Assembly (NCBI GenBank): GCA_025738555.1
Contig: JAOVFP010000015.1
Span: forward strand, 434,001-498,000
DNA from: Cyathus striatus
Lineage: Eukaryota; Basidiomycota; Agaricomycetes; Agaricales; Nidulariaceae
Direction of reading: 5' to 3'
DNA length: 64,000 bases
Shown here in pieces: positions 36,678 to 48,470 of the stretch. The notes under the pieces were generated by a model. The model had not been told where the DNA came from. It worked only from the letters and a program-made list of their open reading frames with translations, and made no database searches. Every line of letters starts with the position of its first letter. Positions within the stretch are counted from its first letter, which is position 1. A program made the position numbers and the translations under genes.

Positions 36678-37740
36678 CTAAAAAAACTTCCCAGCCTCAA
36701 CACACTCTTCATGTCCCTTCCACCCCCTCTTATAAAGATTTGCCCTAATCCAATACCCACCCCTTCCATGTCTATGCTTTGTGTTTCTGATGACTGGAAT
36801 GATGCGTATGAATTCTGTCAAATATTAGAACGTTTTTCAAAGAAAGGGAACGTGGTAAATACCTTCAAAAACCACGCAGTAAGAACATCGTTCTTAGACA
36901 ACTCCAAACCAGCACTTTCATCCAACTCGCCTCTCCTCGAAGCTTCATTAAGCTCTTCCTGACAATGCCTCCGTAACTCTTCTACGAAAGTACCAGGAAC
37001 ATGAACCATCCTCTCATCATCTCCTTCCGCCAGCCCGACTTTAGCCTTCAGCTTACCAAATAACGCAGTCCCAAGATACCTCGCTACACCAACGAACCCC
37101 AGAGAGAAATTCGCGCTAGGATGGAGGTGGGGATGGTCCTTGCGCACAGTAGGCGGGAGTGTATCCTCTCCCTGTACGAGCTCCGATAGATACGTTGTGA
37201 TATCAGCCGGAGGAATGAGCACTGGAATATCGTTCCCAGAGACGAGATTGCAGTATGCCTTGATGGTATCGTAACACGCCTGTCCATCGAAGAGATGATG
37301 AGCGAATCGAAATCCGAGGAGAGTAGCATCGTCCAATATGGTCACTCGTAATGCGAAAGCGTGTCGGGGGGTGGAAGACCGCTCATCGTGTCATAATGGA
37401 ACAAACGATCACTTTCTGTTGCGTGCATGTCGTGGTACGTCGGATGCGAAGTCGACGTTTGGCTGAATTGCGTGAGAGATGGGAGGTCTTCGAGCTTTTG
37501 AGGTAGATTTCGAGATCCGAAGTTGACTGTGGATCCAGTAGAGAATGAGGATGGCATTTTGTCTTTTATGAGTGTTCCGCCGACTGCTGGCCAACGCTGT
37601 ACGAAGTCCCGATGTGCATTTTCAAGTTTTTGGACGTCAAGAATGCCGGAGACGACGAGGCCTATGAATACACCGCATTGCTGTGGCATGTTGTTATTCG
37701 ATTTGAGTGAGTATGTCGCTGGGAATGTTGGGGAAGCCAT
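36678..37740 (-). pseudogene. BAHD acyltransferase, copy A, frameshifted and internally deleted
   Basis: The sequence starts MASPTFPATYSLKSNNNMPQ, as in the intact copy at 43.2 kb. A one-base deletion near 37345 ends the first frame at SHYE-stop; the next frame carries the catalytic HHLFDG motif. After the intron, sequence matching the start of exon 2 (GAAACACAA...ATAGAC) jumps straight to the last ~90 bases of the gene (GTGGGTATTGGAT... to the TAG at 36678-36680). Relative to the intact copy about 436 bases are missing, removing the DFG motif region. It cannot encode a working enzyme. Confidence 0.85.
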
Positions 37741-38029
37741 GGTGGATGTGGTATAAAAAACCGTTTTACGGCGGTGTTTTTAACGAATTTTGGTCCCTGA
37801 AGACATAGGACTTGGTTCGGGGAATGTCTGGGGGGTGTGGAGTACGCGATAGTGCGCTAACTCGATACAAGTTTGCACTGGATCGACCATTTTTAAGCGT
37901 TTGATTGCTTAGGATTTGTGTTTTGGCGGGATGAGCTTGGTAGTTGACCCTGGCTTTCGGTGTGCAATCACCGGCTCGGATGTGATCAGTGCGCACCATA
38001 TCTGATTCTATGATCTAGAGTCTAGACTC

Positions 38030-38945
38030 AAGAGGGTCTTGTTGTGTATGCGTATTTGGATGTTCTCATAGAGTCACTCGAAAGCAGAAACAGACTTTCT
38101 AATCCAGTCTCTTCATTCTCACCGTTCTATATCATACATAACTGCATGTGTTGTTGGATTCGGGTGGGTTGGAATTGGGTGGGGATCGAGTCGTTTGATA
38201 AGGTTCGTGTTCTCTCGTTCTTTCTTTCCCTTCCCTTCCCTTCTCTTTACTCCCTTCCCACTGGCCCCTTCCCTCCCTCCCCGTATGTATAAGCCACACT
38301 AACTCCCCACCAGATCCTGGTACCCCCCACCCAACCATGCACATCACAACTAACCCACCCGCGCATACCTTGCCTCCTCGTATCTCTACTCAGTGCACAG
38401 GCGAAGCGCGATCCGATGGGTAGCAACCCGAAGAAGAGGGTGTGGTGTTTGATGCTGAGGGCGTTGGGGTTGTTGAGCGGGAGGGTGGGGTTGGGAAGGG
38501 TGTTAATGGTACGTTGATCATTAATTAAGTTTTAGTCGTTGACGACTGCTCGAACACACCACCTCACTATCCCTAACCCCATCCCGCTCCTTTCTCGGGA
38601 TATCTCTTCGTTCTTAAGAGTACATGGGAGATGACTCGAAACATCTTGCTTGGCGTTATACACTCGTTGTGTTCTGTTTTACTCGACTCTTCCCCATTTC
38701 CTTTCCTTTCCTTTTCCTTTCGCATCTATCCTATTCATATACAAGCTAACCAAACCTATAGAATCCCACTGGACATCGGAGTCCTCCGCTACTATCCTTG
38801 AACATGATAGAAGAACAGGATATATCAAGACGGAGCTATTATGTTTCTGTATGTTTTTTGACATTTTCCGTGGGATATGGGTTGATTTGGGTGTGGGTAG
38901 GTGTCGATGATGCAGAGTCTGAGTTTTGGTAAGTTGAGTTGAAGA
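38030..38945 (+). pseudogene. MAU2 fragment (exons 2-5), degenerate
   Basis: Pieces match the intact MAU2 gene: TGCGTATTTGGATG and a deleted remnant of exon 2 ending GATTCGGGTGGGTTGGA (about 38043-38200); exon 3 with CACAGGCGAAGCGCGATCCG and AACCCGAAGAAGAGGGT (about 38315-38510); exon 4 with GAACATGATAGAAGAACAGG (about 38760-38850); and a relic of exon 5 near 38900. Intron positions are conserved. Exon 2 is mostly gone and frames are broken. Confidence 0.8.
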
Positions 38946-39079
38946 TACACTTTTTTATGTCTTACGGTATTTGAGTTTCATCTTCCCCTCCCTTTGCTAT
39001 CCTCCCTCCTTTCGGGCCTGCACTCTATCACTTCGCTTTCCGCATGACATTTACATTCCACCATGTTTTTCAACTTACG

Positions 39080-40100
39080 AGAAAAAAATCGCAATCAAAT
39101 TTATATGCATTAATAGAGAACTGTAGGTTACCACTTTCCCAATAATGTGTAGTAGCTGCTATAATATGTATTTTAAAGCCGATTCAAGTGGTTCTGAGTC
39201 ACTAAAAATTTGCAACGCATAAAATTTTATAGGAGGAACTCGGACGTGCGGGAGATAAACCTCAATGGAGAGATGCGGTTACCATTGTCCTATTGAGGAA
39301 TGAATGTGAAGGTTGATATTTAACTTGTAGTTGATTTACACGTATCCGTACACGCAAATTATGGTCTAGTTGAAGTTAAAACCATCTTATTCAATGTAAT
39401 AAAAATAAATTGTAACGCTGGATGGGATATAATGTATTATGGGAGTGCATTGCAGCGGACTGGCGAGGCTCCGGCTTACCACTTTCCTATTAATGCGTGC
39501 TTTTAGAAGTTGATATTTGGGTTCGATTGTGCTTCCTAAAAGGTTTGAGTTGTTTGATTCTATCACTGGTGGCTGCGTAAACTTAGAAAGGGTACATTAA
39601 ACATGCTCAATACGAATATGATGAATATGAAGAGCTCATTACCAGAAAAATAACATTATCGGAAACGTCGCAATTATAATGCATCAATAGAGGATTTTGG
39701 ATGACACAGTTACCAGTTCGCTAATAATGCGTAGCTGTGAGATGTACTATGCATCCTGAACTTGATATGGGTCATTTTTGATGCCAAAAATTACATCATA
39801 TATAACATGACACTGGAGAGCATCAACGACAGACATGTACATGAGTTACCACTGTTCTATTGAAGCCTAACTGTGAACAGTGGTATTTTGAATTCAAGCA
39901 GTGGATTTATTTTATTTTGCACAAATACATACACAGACAATTAAGTTATTGATTTTATTGCAAGAAAAATGAAGGATGAAACTCTACAGTCTATGCATTA
40001 TGAGAGCTGGCGCAGTTACCACTGTCCTATTAATGCTTGCTTGTAGGAGTTGATATTTGTATTTGGTTACGCTTCCTAACATGTTTGATTGGGTCGCGAC
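39080..40100 (+). repeat. Diverged tandem repeats, 130-240 bp spacing, six units
   Basis: A core resembling GTTACCACTTTCCTATTAATG recurs at about 39128, 39279, 39474, 39709, 39845 and 40013. The core is usually preceded by a GCATTAATAGAG-like block, and in several units followed by GTTGATATTT. The units are too diverged for a recent array and contain no open frames. Confidence 0.7.
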
Positions 40101-40209
40101 GCCTGTGTGACTTAAAATATCTCATAATTTGTATTGGGTACTTATACGACTTTTCGTGGTCATAAACCTTTTCAATAGGGTGTCTATTTGATTAATTGAG
40201 TCGCTTGTG

Positions 40210-40770
40210 AGCCATAGGCAAAGACAAGTTACAACTACCCTGGCCAAGCGCCAAGTGACACAATCACAAATAAACAAAAACAAAAAGTCACAACATGCTT
40301 GTCACAGTACCCAGCATCACACGCCCACAATCTTCACGCTTCCACGTCGACGGACAGCCCGCGCCCACTCAAACGACCACGCATCATTACTCCATCTTCA
40401 TATCCCCAATCTCCTTCTCTCGCTCAGCACGTAAAAGCAGATGGGCTAATCCCTGGCCCTGGCCCCCTCCCGCCACCTCAGCCCCTGTTAGCTTTGCATG
40501 CGTTGCTCGTTCAGCCACTTGGGACGCCGCACCATGCTAGGTCTTTACATGCTGCGCGCATGGTGCTGCATCAGTATCCCACGTTACCTGTTGATATGGA
40601 TGTCGAATGCCATGCTGGGACTGCGCTTGTCGAAGTTGTATTGAGGATTTTGGATCTGGAAGGGGTTGATGAAGTGGCGACGGGGGAGGTTGAGGGAGAG
40701 GTGGAAGTGGAAAAGGGTATTATGATCATATTGCTTAGAAGGTTCGTACTTTCCTTCCTTCGTTCTCCTC
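40210..40770 (+). pseudogene. MAU2 fragment (exon 1), 5'-truncated
   Basis: It encodes HASTSTDSPRPLKRPRIITP and continues parallel to exon 1 of the intact gene through PHHARSLHAARMVLHQ and VECHAGTALVEVVLRILDLE to a GAAG|GTTCGT splice donor. The start codon region of the intact gene is missing: sequence jumps from ACGCCCACA directly into CTTCCACGTCGACGG. No exon 2 follows. It lies downstream of exons 2-5 on the same strand, so the pseudogene order is permuted. Confidence 0.82.
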
Positions 40771-40839
40771 ATAGTGGACTCACTGCGCAATTCAATGATG
40801 AGGCATATGCGTTTTTAGCCTAGCAAGAATAAAACGGGA

Positions 40840-41815
40840 GCTCAGTCACAACGTTCTCTGAGAGTATTTCTCAACCCGCGTGGTACATCCACGTACTACA
40901 TAATAGTAAGATGTACTAGACGCAATATATATGTGACTTAGGATGATGTCAGGATTCAGGTATTTTGAGTATTAAGGTTTATATTATGGCATACAGGTGA
41001 TGTTAGTCTTCGACTCTTCGGGGGAAACGTAGGGGAAACATACAGAGTAAATGTGGATTTCTCACCATTTTCATTTTGAATTTGATTTCGCCGTGACCCT
41101 CTTTCACTGCCTTCGCTTAAAAAAATCGAAATAGATGTTTTCCCTACGTATGCATGGTCCAGTGTATTTTTGTAATCCGTGACTCACAAAAATCCCATAG
41201 ATTCGGAATACGCTGTCCGACATGACGAGTGCCGGTTAGAAAACCAAGTATTATGCTACGTCTTCACAAAAATCGTAACCATACCTATTGACGTAGTCTT
41301 CCATTCAGTTGATCATGTGGACGAAAGTTTACGGCAGCCTCCCAGAAAAGATGTTCATATTTTCTTCACATGCGCGGTGAAATCTATTCTAGATCGATGC
41401 CAGGAAATCATCGTGTACTGTCTAAGATGACTTCACTACCTCGGTGACATTGTATTACTAGTGGAAGAAACATCCAGGCAAACGACGTGAGCGTATAATT
41501 ACGGACAAGCGTTCGTTCTCTTACCGTTTTGAAATGCGTTCACGGGTTGATGGAATGTCGAGGATTTCCATCACGCTATCATTCCCGCAATGTTGTTAAG
41601 CATGGCGTCGACAGATGCTCTTTCCTCCCTTGGAGTCTTCCTGTTAAGCCTTCATTGCAATATAATTATATGATGGATACTCCACTTCGACGCACACGCA
41701 TCATAACAAACAGAGCCCCATAATTTGCATGTACAAACATAGCACTTTGCTCACGGTCCCAATCCGGAACAAAAAAATCTACAGCCAAATGAAGACTCGT
41801 TATATTCACGAAAAG
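40840..41815. other. Spacer upstream of the hydrophobin gene
   Basis: No gene or repeat was recognised in this stretch; several short open frames have no supporting features. Confidence 0.4.
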
Positions 41816-41826
41816 CTATATAAGTA
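41816..41826 (+). promoter_or_regulatory. TATA box of the hydrophobin gene
   Basis: CTATATAAGT lies about 70 bases upstream of the hydrophobin ATG, followed by a C/A-rich leader. This is a typical arrangement for strongly expressed fungal genes. Confidence 0.6.
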
Positions 41827-41894
41827 CCCACTATCACCTCATAATTCTTCAGAACAACCAACAGTCGTCGTTCACAACTCCCAATCAACTAAAT

Positions 41895-42331
41895 ATGCAA
41901 TTCACACTCTCCACAATCACCCTCGCTCTCGCAACTCTTGCGGTCGCCACGCCGACTCGTCGGAACGACACCCCCGCCAGCGATTGTAACACTGGTGACC
42001 TCCAGTGCTGCGACACCACCGGCACTGCTACCACCCCGAGCATTGCTACGCTCCTGACTCTGTTGGGTGTCGTCGTACCTGACATCACTGCTCTTATTGG
42101 TGCCACCTGCTCCCCCATCTCTGGTGTTGGCCTTGGAGGAAACTCTTGGTATGACATTTCCATTGTGTCCCGTATGTCGCCAATAAAAATTGTTTATAGC
42201 ACTGCCCAGCCTGTATGCTGCAGCAACAACTCCTTCAGTAAGTTCTGTACACTGTTGGATGTACACACCTAACCATTTAATTAGACGGCGTCATTGCTCT
42301 GGGATGCACTCCTGTCAATATCAACCTTTAG
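41895..42331 (+). CDS. Class I hydrophobin
   Basis: Three exons (41895-42148, 42200-42237, 42285-42331) give about 112 residues. An N-terminal signal peptide (MQFTLSTITLALATLAVATP) is followed by eight Cys in hydrophobin order: C-x6-CC, a long hydrophobic loop, C, C-x5-CC, C, with the ending GCTPVNINL. The spacing and intron positions fit class I. Hydrophobins are secreted and self-assemble into amphipathic films on aerial hyphae, fruiting bodies and spores. The gene lies between the two halves of the inverted segmental duplication and has no copy in either. Confidence 0.95.
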
Positions 42332-43202
42332 GCTGACTCGAGGATATAGGAAGGAGACGAGTCGGGAATTTTGGATACGGACTCAATATGTGGTGTACTA
42401 TAACCATATGATATAAGTTGGAGAGAACATTGCGTGAACTGATAAATGAACATTATATACATTATATACCATGTGCATTGAAGGGCATGTTGCGGCATAT
42501 GTGGTTGTTTTTTTTGATGTACACTGTACACAAATAATAAACACTGTTCGGCAATCCAATCACGAATCACAATACGGCTGCCAGTTATCGATTCAAATTT
42601 CATCCCATGTTCGGAGTTCCAGCGCAGCATCTCTCATCTCTCTCTCACACCTTCTGAAATTTACCATTTTTTACTCAAAGATTAGAAATTGGACGTTTCT
42701 ACTTACAACGCTACTACTTACACCCCGTCTGAAGTGGGGTTTTTTAACGTTTAAGGATGGACGACTGTGATTTGGTGCATCTAGGGCCTTGGGCAGTGCA
42801 TCCGTATACGCAAGCCGCACTTATACCGTAATACTTACGTAATTCCCACTAAGTTCTAACTTTAGTTCGTAGGATTATGGGGCTCGATGTTGAAAACTTT
42901 TGGCAGTAAATTTCGATGCCGTGAAGCCGAGTCGTCATGGGTTCAGTTATTCGGCAAATTCCTTGTTCAAGTATTATTCACCGACCGGTTTAGTATATGT
43001 CAGGAATGGGTCTCCTCTACTATCTTTCGTAGCTTTCCCTGTGTAGGTGGTTTTGGATTGTTCAAATTTATCGTAGTTAGTGGGCTTTTCCGACGATAGC
43101 CGGCCTTATTTATTATTGATTATTGACCCAAGCCCTATCTTTTCGGAGATGAAATTCATAAAAAGCGCTGTTTGGTCACCGATTTTCCAACGTAATTCCA
43201 CC
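42332..43202. other. Spacer, hydrophobin 3' side and acyltransferase promoter
   Basis: No gene. AATAATAAAC near 42534 could be a polyadenylation region. Nothing else was recognised. Confidence 0.4.
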
Positions 43203-44703
43203 ATGGCCTCCCCAACATTTCCAGCGAGGTACTCACTTAAGTCTAACAACAATATGCCACAGCATTGCGGTGTGTTAGTAGGCCTTGTCGTCTCCGGCGT
43301 ACTCGACGTACAAATGCTTGAGAATGCTCATCGGGAGCTTGTAGAGCGTTGGCCAGCCGTTGGAGGTACCCTCATAATGGACACGACACCGTTTTCCTTC
43401 TCCAGCGGGTCCACAGTCAACTTCGGATCGCGAAGTCTTCCTCAGAAGCTCGAAGACCTCCAGGTTCTTACCCACTTCAGCGAGACATCAATTTCACATC
43501 CCACATACCACGACATGCATGCGACGGAAAGTGATCGTTTATTCCACTATGATACTATCAACAGTCTTCTGCCCCCAGATACATTGTTCGCTTTGCGAGT
43601 GACAACTCTTGAAGATGCGACTCTTCTCGGATTCCGATTTTCTCACCATCTCTTCGATGGCCAAGCATGTTATGATACGATCAAGGCATACTGCAATCTT
43701 GTCTCTGGGAACGCCATACCAGAGCTTATTCCTCCACCTGATATCTCAACATGTCTATCGGAACTCGTACATGGAGAAGATAATCTCCCACCTAATGTGC
43801 GCAAGGGCCACCCCTACCTTCACCCTAGCGTGAATTTCTCTCTAGGTTTCGTTGCGGTGGCAAAATATGCTGGTACTTCGTTATTCGCCAAGCTGATGGC
43901 TAAGGTGGGGCTTGTGGAAGGAGATGATGAAAGGATGGTTCATGTTCCTGGTGGTTTCGTGGAGGAGTTACGGAATCAGTGTCAGGACGAGTTAAACGAA
44001 GCTGCGAGAAGAGGGGAGTTGGAGGAGGGTGCTGGGTTGGAGTTGTCGAGGAACGATGTTCTCACTGCTTGGTTTTTGAAGGTATGCATCACTTTTCCTT
44101 CGTTGAGAAGTACATTCTAATAATTTACAGGGTTCATATGCATCATCTGTGCCATCAGAAACACAAGGAATAGACCTATATTTCAGCGTGAACTACCGAT
44201 CATTTCTCGGCCTTCTTCCCCCAAATCAATTGTACCTCCATAACTCATTTTGCAACATTCGTACAAATTTCCCATCTGTATCCTATTTCCGGCAGTCCTC
44301 CCTCAGTCGAATAGCACTAGCCATCCGCCTTACATGTGTCCGCAATAAGCAACCCTCTGTGATAAGATCCACATTGCAATTCTGGGAACGACCTGAGGCG
44401 GGAGCAAATATTATACAGACCCCACCCGATCAGCCTGTTACCCTTGGATATGTTCCGATTGTTACTCATTGGACGACTTTTGAGTATTTTAACTTGGATT
44501 TTGGGGGAGCGATGAAGTCGGGAAGCGGGAGTGGAAAGGTGATGTTTACTCAGCCTATGGTTTGGGCTCCTTTGAACCTTACGGTTAAACCGACGGTTTT
44601 TATATTGAAAGATGGGAAGGGCGGATATTGGATGCGGGCGAATCTTTACGAAAGTGGATGGAGGGGGCATGAGGCATGTATAAACGCCGGGAAGTTTTTT
44701 TGA
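43203..44703 (+). CDS. BAHD-type acyltransferase (transferase family), copy B, intact
   Basis: The start has a good context (ACCATGG). Exon 1 (43203-44081) and exon 2 (44131-44703) give 483 residues. The catalytic HxxxD motif is HHLFDG (about residue 160), and a DFGxx motif appears near the end (NLDFGGA), as in the DFGWG motif of BAHD enzymes. The length matches fungal members such as trichothecene 3-O-acetyltransferase-like proteins. BAHD enzymes transfer acyl groups from acyl-CoA to hydroxyls or amines of specialised metabolites. Next to a 2OG oxygenase and a P450 remnant it suggests a tailoring step; the substrate cannot be told. A pseudogene copy lies at 36.7-37.7 kb. Confidence 0.88.
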
Positions 44704-45533
44704 GCTCTAACATTTGAATTTCATTGATGTACGATGGAGTATCTCGTATAATACGTTGTCCACACTTCGTTAAACCATTAAACTGATCATTGATTTGAAG
44801 CAGTTGTAGTATATTTTGCATGTATAATTCAACGCTCTCTTTTAACATTTTATACCATATATTTGGTTCGAAACTATTCTATTCAATTTTTTGTTACTTG
44901 TGGTGCTCGACTTCGGACTGTTTGTTAGACGTTAACTTTTTTGCGGCCTAGCATGAAGGTGTCAAGGGTGTCGTATTTTTAACATCGATGACACATAGTA
45001 GTATTCTGTTGAATCAGAGCTTTCCTAAGGCTCATCGTTCGTTCAGCTGAACGTCGACGCTGGCGGTTGCAAACAAACCGTAGAGGGGGTCAAGCTAAAC
45101 TTAACTCCTCCGGGATCACGTAATCCTTCATCACGCGTAAATATGTATCGGCTCTTCGGCAATTCGGGGAACTCGGAGGTAACCGGTACTTGACCTCTGA
45201 AATCTTTCAGTGAATACCAACCAAATTCTAACTGTAACCCCCTTCATTCCAAGTCGTTTTCTGAACTCTTGCCTCTCATTCAAACATAGATACCCTGGTA
45301 CACTATTCTGATAGGAAGGCACCACTCCCACCCGGCATATTCACATCAGCGCAGCTAAACCGTATCAAAGCACATCAGGTGTCCTCCAAAGCCAACCTAT
45401 TCCCCACGGAGCTTTTCATTCTTACTCAACGTGATGGGAAATTGGGAGTCTAATTCTATACGTTCTAATCTTAGTACACTCTTAGTACGACAAGTAGCGT
45501 CAGGTCACATGTGATGGGGACATAAAAGCCCCT
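44704..45533. other. Spacer
   Basis: No gene or repeat was recognised between the acyltransferase and the oxygenase gene. Confidence 0.45.
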
Positions 45534-46973
45534 ATGCGTACGGGGATGAATGGGACCCACAAAATGCCCGCGACCACCTTACCACCTTTCCCAGACGACG
45601 TTCCCACACATCCACTGCTCATCATCGACTTCGAGCTCATCAAAGCTCGAGACGCGAATGAAATTGCTCGTTTGTGGGAGGCTTCTACTAAGCTAGGGTT
45701 TTGGTAGTAAGTGTTCACTTCTGCTTGACGTCGTAGTACTTGACCTCCGACAATGATCTACAGTCTTAAGAATCATGGAGTTGACGAAGAGGTCAACGAA
45801 ATGTTCAACATGGGAGCTGAGACGATGGCTCTGCCACTGGAAGAGAAGATGAAGTTCGAACAAGGGGACGGTGGGATGTCGTTCGGGTATGTCTCTCTCC
45901 AGTCCCCGCATGGACACTTACCAAACCACAACGCAGATACAAGAAAGCCGGCGCAAACGCAGTAGACGCAACCGGAACCCTCGACACCGTCGAATTCATC
46001 AACGTATCCAAAGACGACGCACTCGCCTGGCCATCACAAGCCCACCGTCCCTACCCACCCACAGTAAACAACCGCATGGACTCCACAATCAAACCATTCG
46101 TGCAGAAGTCCCTCGAGGTCAATAACACCATCCTGGACGTGCTCAACGATAAACTTGGTCTTCCTTCCGGCTCGCTGCTTAAGCTCCATCCGCGGGACGA
46201 GTACAGTGGGAGTGAAGCGAGGGTTATTAAGAATCCACCTAATCCGAATCCGAATTCAGGGGATGTTAAGCAGGCTATTGGGAGCCATACGGATTTTGGT
46301 TCGTTGGTGAGTTTTTTTGATACTTTCGACGCCATGCGTTTTTGGCTAAACTTTATATCGTTCAGTCGTTCCTTCATAATCGCCTCGGAGGTTTACAAGT
46401 TCTCGTGCCCGGAGCCGAATCGTGGCAATACGTTCGAGTACGTTTCATTCATACTAATTGGAATAGGTAGCTTATATCATGAGACCAGCCTATTCCAGGA
46501 CACGCTATTTGCAACGTAGGAGATGCACTATCCATCTTCAGCGGTGGTATCCTCCGCTCAAATCTCCACCGAGTCGTGTACGTACATTTTTTCTCTATCG
46601 CTTCGCTTCCCCATACCCCTATTCATCTTACAATCGTTCTAGACCTCCACCGAAAGCCCAAGGCTACCACGAACGCTGGTCCCTCGTCTTCTTCACTCGT
46701 CCTGGAAACTCCATAGTCCTACGTGCACTTCAAGAGAAAAGTGACATGATTGCGAAAGCAGTGGAGAGTACACCCGAGAAGAATTGGAATACGGGTTCGA
46801 CTGCGTCGGAGTGGTTCGCTAGGAGGATAAAGTATCAGAGGATTAATAATCGTGAGGTGAGGTTTTGCTTATGCTCATGTTGAGTGCTAGAGAAGAATGA
46901 AGTGCTGACGAGTGTCGACTAGGGGCCGGAAAGCTGGATGGCTAGTCGTGGTACTGAAGCTATTGAAGCATAA
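45534..46973 (+). CDS. 2-oxoglutarate/Fe(II)-dependent oxygenase, isopenicillin N synthase-like
   Basis: Seven exons run from the ATG at 45534 (in-frame alternatives at 45546 and 45564) to the TAA at 46971-46973: to 45706; 45764-45886; 45937 to about 46305; about 46365-46437; 46489 to about 46577; about 46645-46856; about 46923-46973. The N-terminal DIOX_N-like part includes LLIIDFELIKARDANEIARL and LKNHGVDEEVNEMF. The jelly-roll core supplies the iron ligands H-x-D (GSHTDFGSL) and the distal His (SNLHRV), and the 2-oxoglutarate Arg in ERWSLVFF (RxS). All ligands are present. Enzymes of this family hydroxylate, desaturate or ring-close small molecules. It is co-directional with the acyltransferase upstream. 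Confidence 0.88.
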
Positions 46974-47216
46974 TGTATTTCTATTCAATTTCAATGTTAT
47001 ATGGACACAGTTATAATGACGAGTGGCTACTACAAACCGAATCGCTTAAATAGTACTGGGAGGAACTCGCTACTCAACCGCAATATAAATGAGCGACACA
47101 GCCTGTTGAGAGCGTGGTCTAATCGAACATCGGAATGTCTCTGACACAGGATGACTAGAAGATGATATCGCACATATTAGCATCCGGCTGACGGCGTTAC
47201 ATTCTAGTTAAAGTGC
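46974..47216. other. Short convergent spacer
   Basis: The oxygenase and the P450 remnant face each other across this gap; nothing else was seen. Confidence 0.5.
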
Positions 47217-48309
47217 TCACATGATCCCACCGTCCTTGAATATGCATTTAGGCTCAATAACCTCTCCGTGATCATCCACAGCTTTCTCAATGTCAAACGT
47301 TGACAAAATCGAAGCCATAGCAAGCCACAACATAGATTTCCCGAGATGGCGTCCAGGACATCTCCTGCCCACAAACTGAGTCAGTTTAAGCGATCGAATC
47401 TAGCGTTTATTGACCTTCTACCAAACCCAAATACAGTATCCTCTGGATTTTTCACGTCGTCACGCAATTTTCCGTCTTTGAAGAAACGATCTGGATTGAA
47501 GATGTGCAGGTCTGGATAGTCTTGTTCGTTGTAAAGCATTCCTCTTATGCATATTGTGAGTGTATTCATACATCTCACATGTACCTAATTACCCTATATT
47601 AGAAACGATAAGTGTTCCCTTTGGTATGTAATAACCTCGAAACACAGCTTCTTCATCATTTTAGTGAGGTAGATCTGTGCGGCAGTGAGAATAACTTCTT
47701 GCATAGAACAATAATATACTAACTAGTTGGTGCGGCGATGTTAGTACTCATCGAAGGTCATTTCATACCACACATGCCTTAATATTTCCCAAAACAATGC
47801 AGTCATGTATGGAATAGAAGACATATCGTCATGCTCTGGAAGTCTTCCTCCTAGTACTTGGTCTAATTCACGTTGAGCTCGCTTCTGTATCTCGGGGTAC
47901 TCCATCACCGCCGAGACAAACACGGCGAGGGCAGCATAAGTGGCATCAACTGCACCTAAACAGAACTCTTCTCAGCTTTCTTAATTATTTAAAGGGAATA
48001 GCTTAATTAGCTTAATTACCCAAGTAAGCCATAACAGCGACTTCTCGAAGCATTTTCTCGTATTCAGCGGTATCAATATTTCGCTTGTTTTGCATATCAG
48101 CTATTCCGTCATACACGAAGCTTTGATTCAATCCCCCATCGTTCTACATGAGCTCAGGTTCTAGACATCTATATACATATCGTTTGACTCGGGCGTACCA
48201 TAGCAGCCACAGCAGCATTGAACGGTACGGTTAATATGGCATCCGATGCCTTCCTTCCTCCCTTCGCAAGCCGATGAATCGTGGTAAACGGAAACCAGTT
48301 AGGAACCAT
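47217..48309 (-). pseudogene. Cytochrome P450, N-terminally truncated
   Basis: Minus-strand pieces in order: MVPNWFPFTTIHRLAKGGRK (from 48309); NDGGLNQSFVYDGIADMQ to AVMAYLG; the I-helix exon AVDATYAALAVFVSAVMEYP to the ExxR (FWEILRH); LPHRST with a +1 shift before NDEEAVFRGYYIPKGT; the PxRF-like FNPDRFF with FGFGRR; then RCPGRHLGKSMLWLAM, which completes the heme-ligand FxxGxxxCxG; the stop is at 47217-47219. About 260 residues are represented against about 500 normally. Sequence between 48310 and 48470 holds no N-terminal half, membrane anchor or start, so the gene is probably dead. Confidence 0.8.
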
Positions 48310-48470
48310 CTGCAATATCGGAAATGTTATTCCTATCTGTCCAGCTCTTCTACCCAGGCGTCAACACAATTACATTAAAATAAACGTATATTGTATACAA
48401 CGAAAACAACGATAAACAAACTAATTAACTTCTAGGATTTATCGTAGTATTCAACCAATACATCGAACCT

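Noticed and set aside
39080..40100. CRISPR-like regular repeats
   Set aside because: Units vary in sequence and spacing, the organism is a eukaryote and no cas genes are present.
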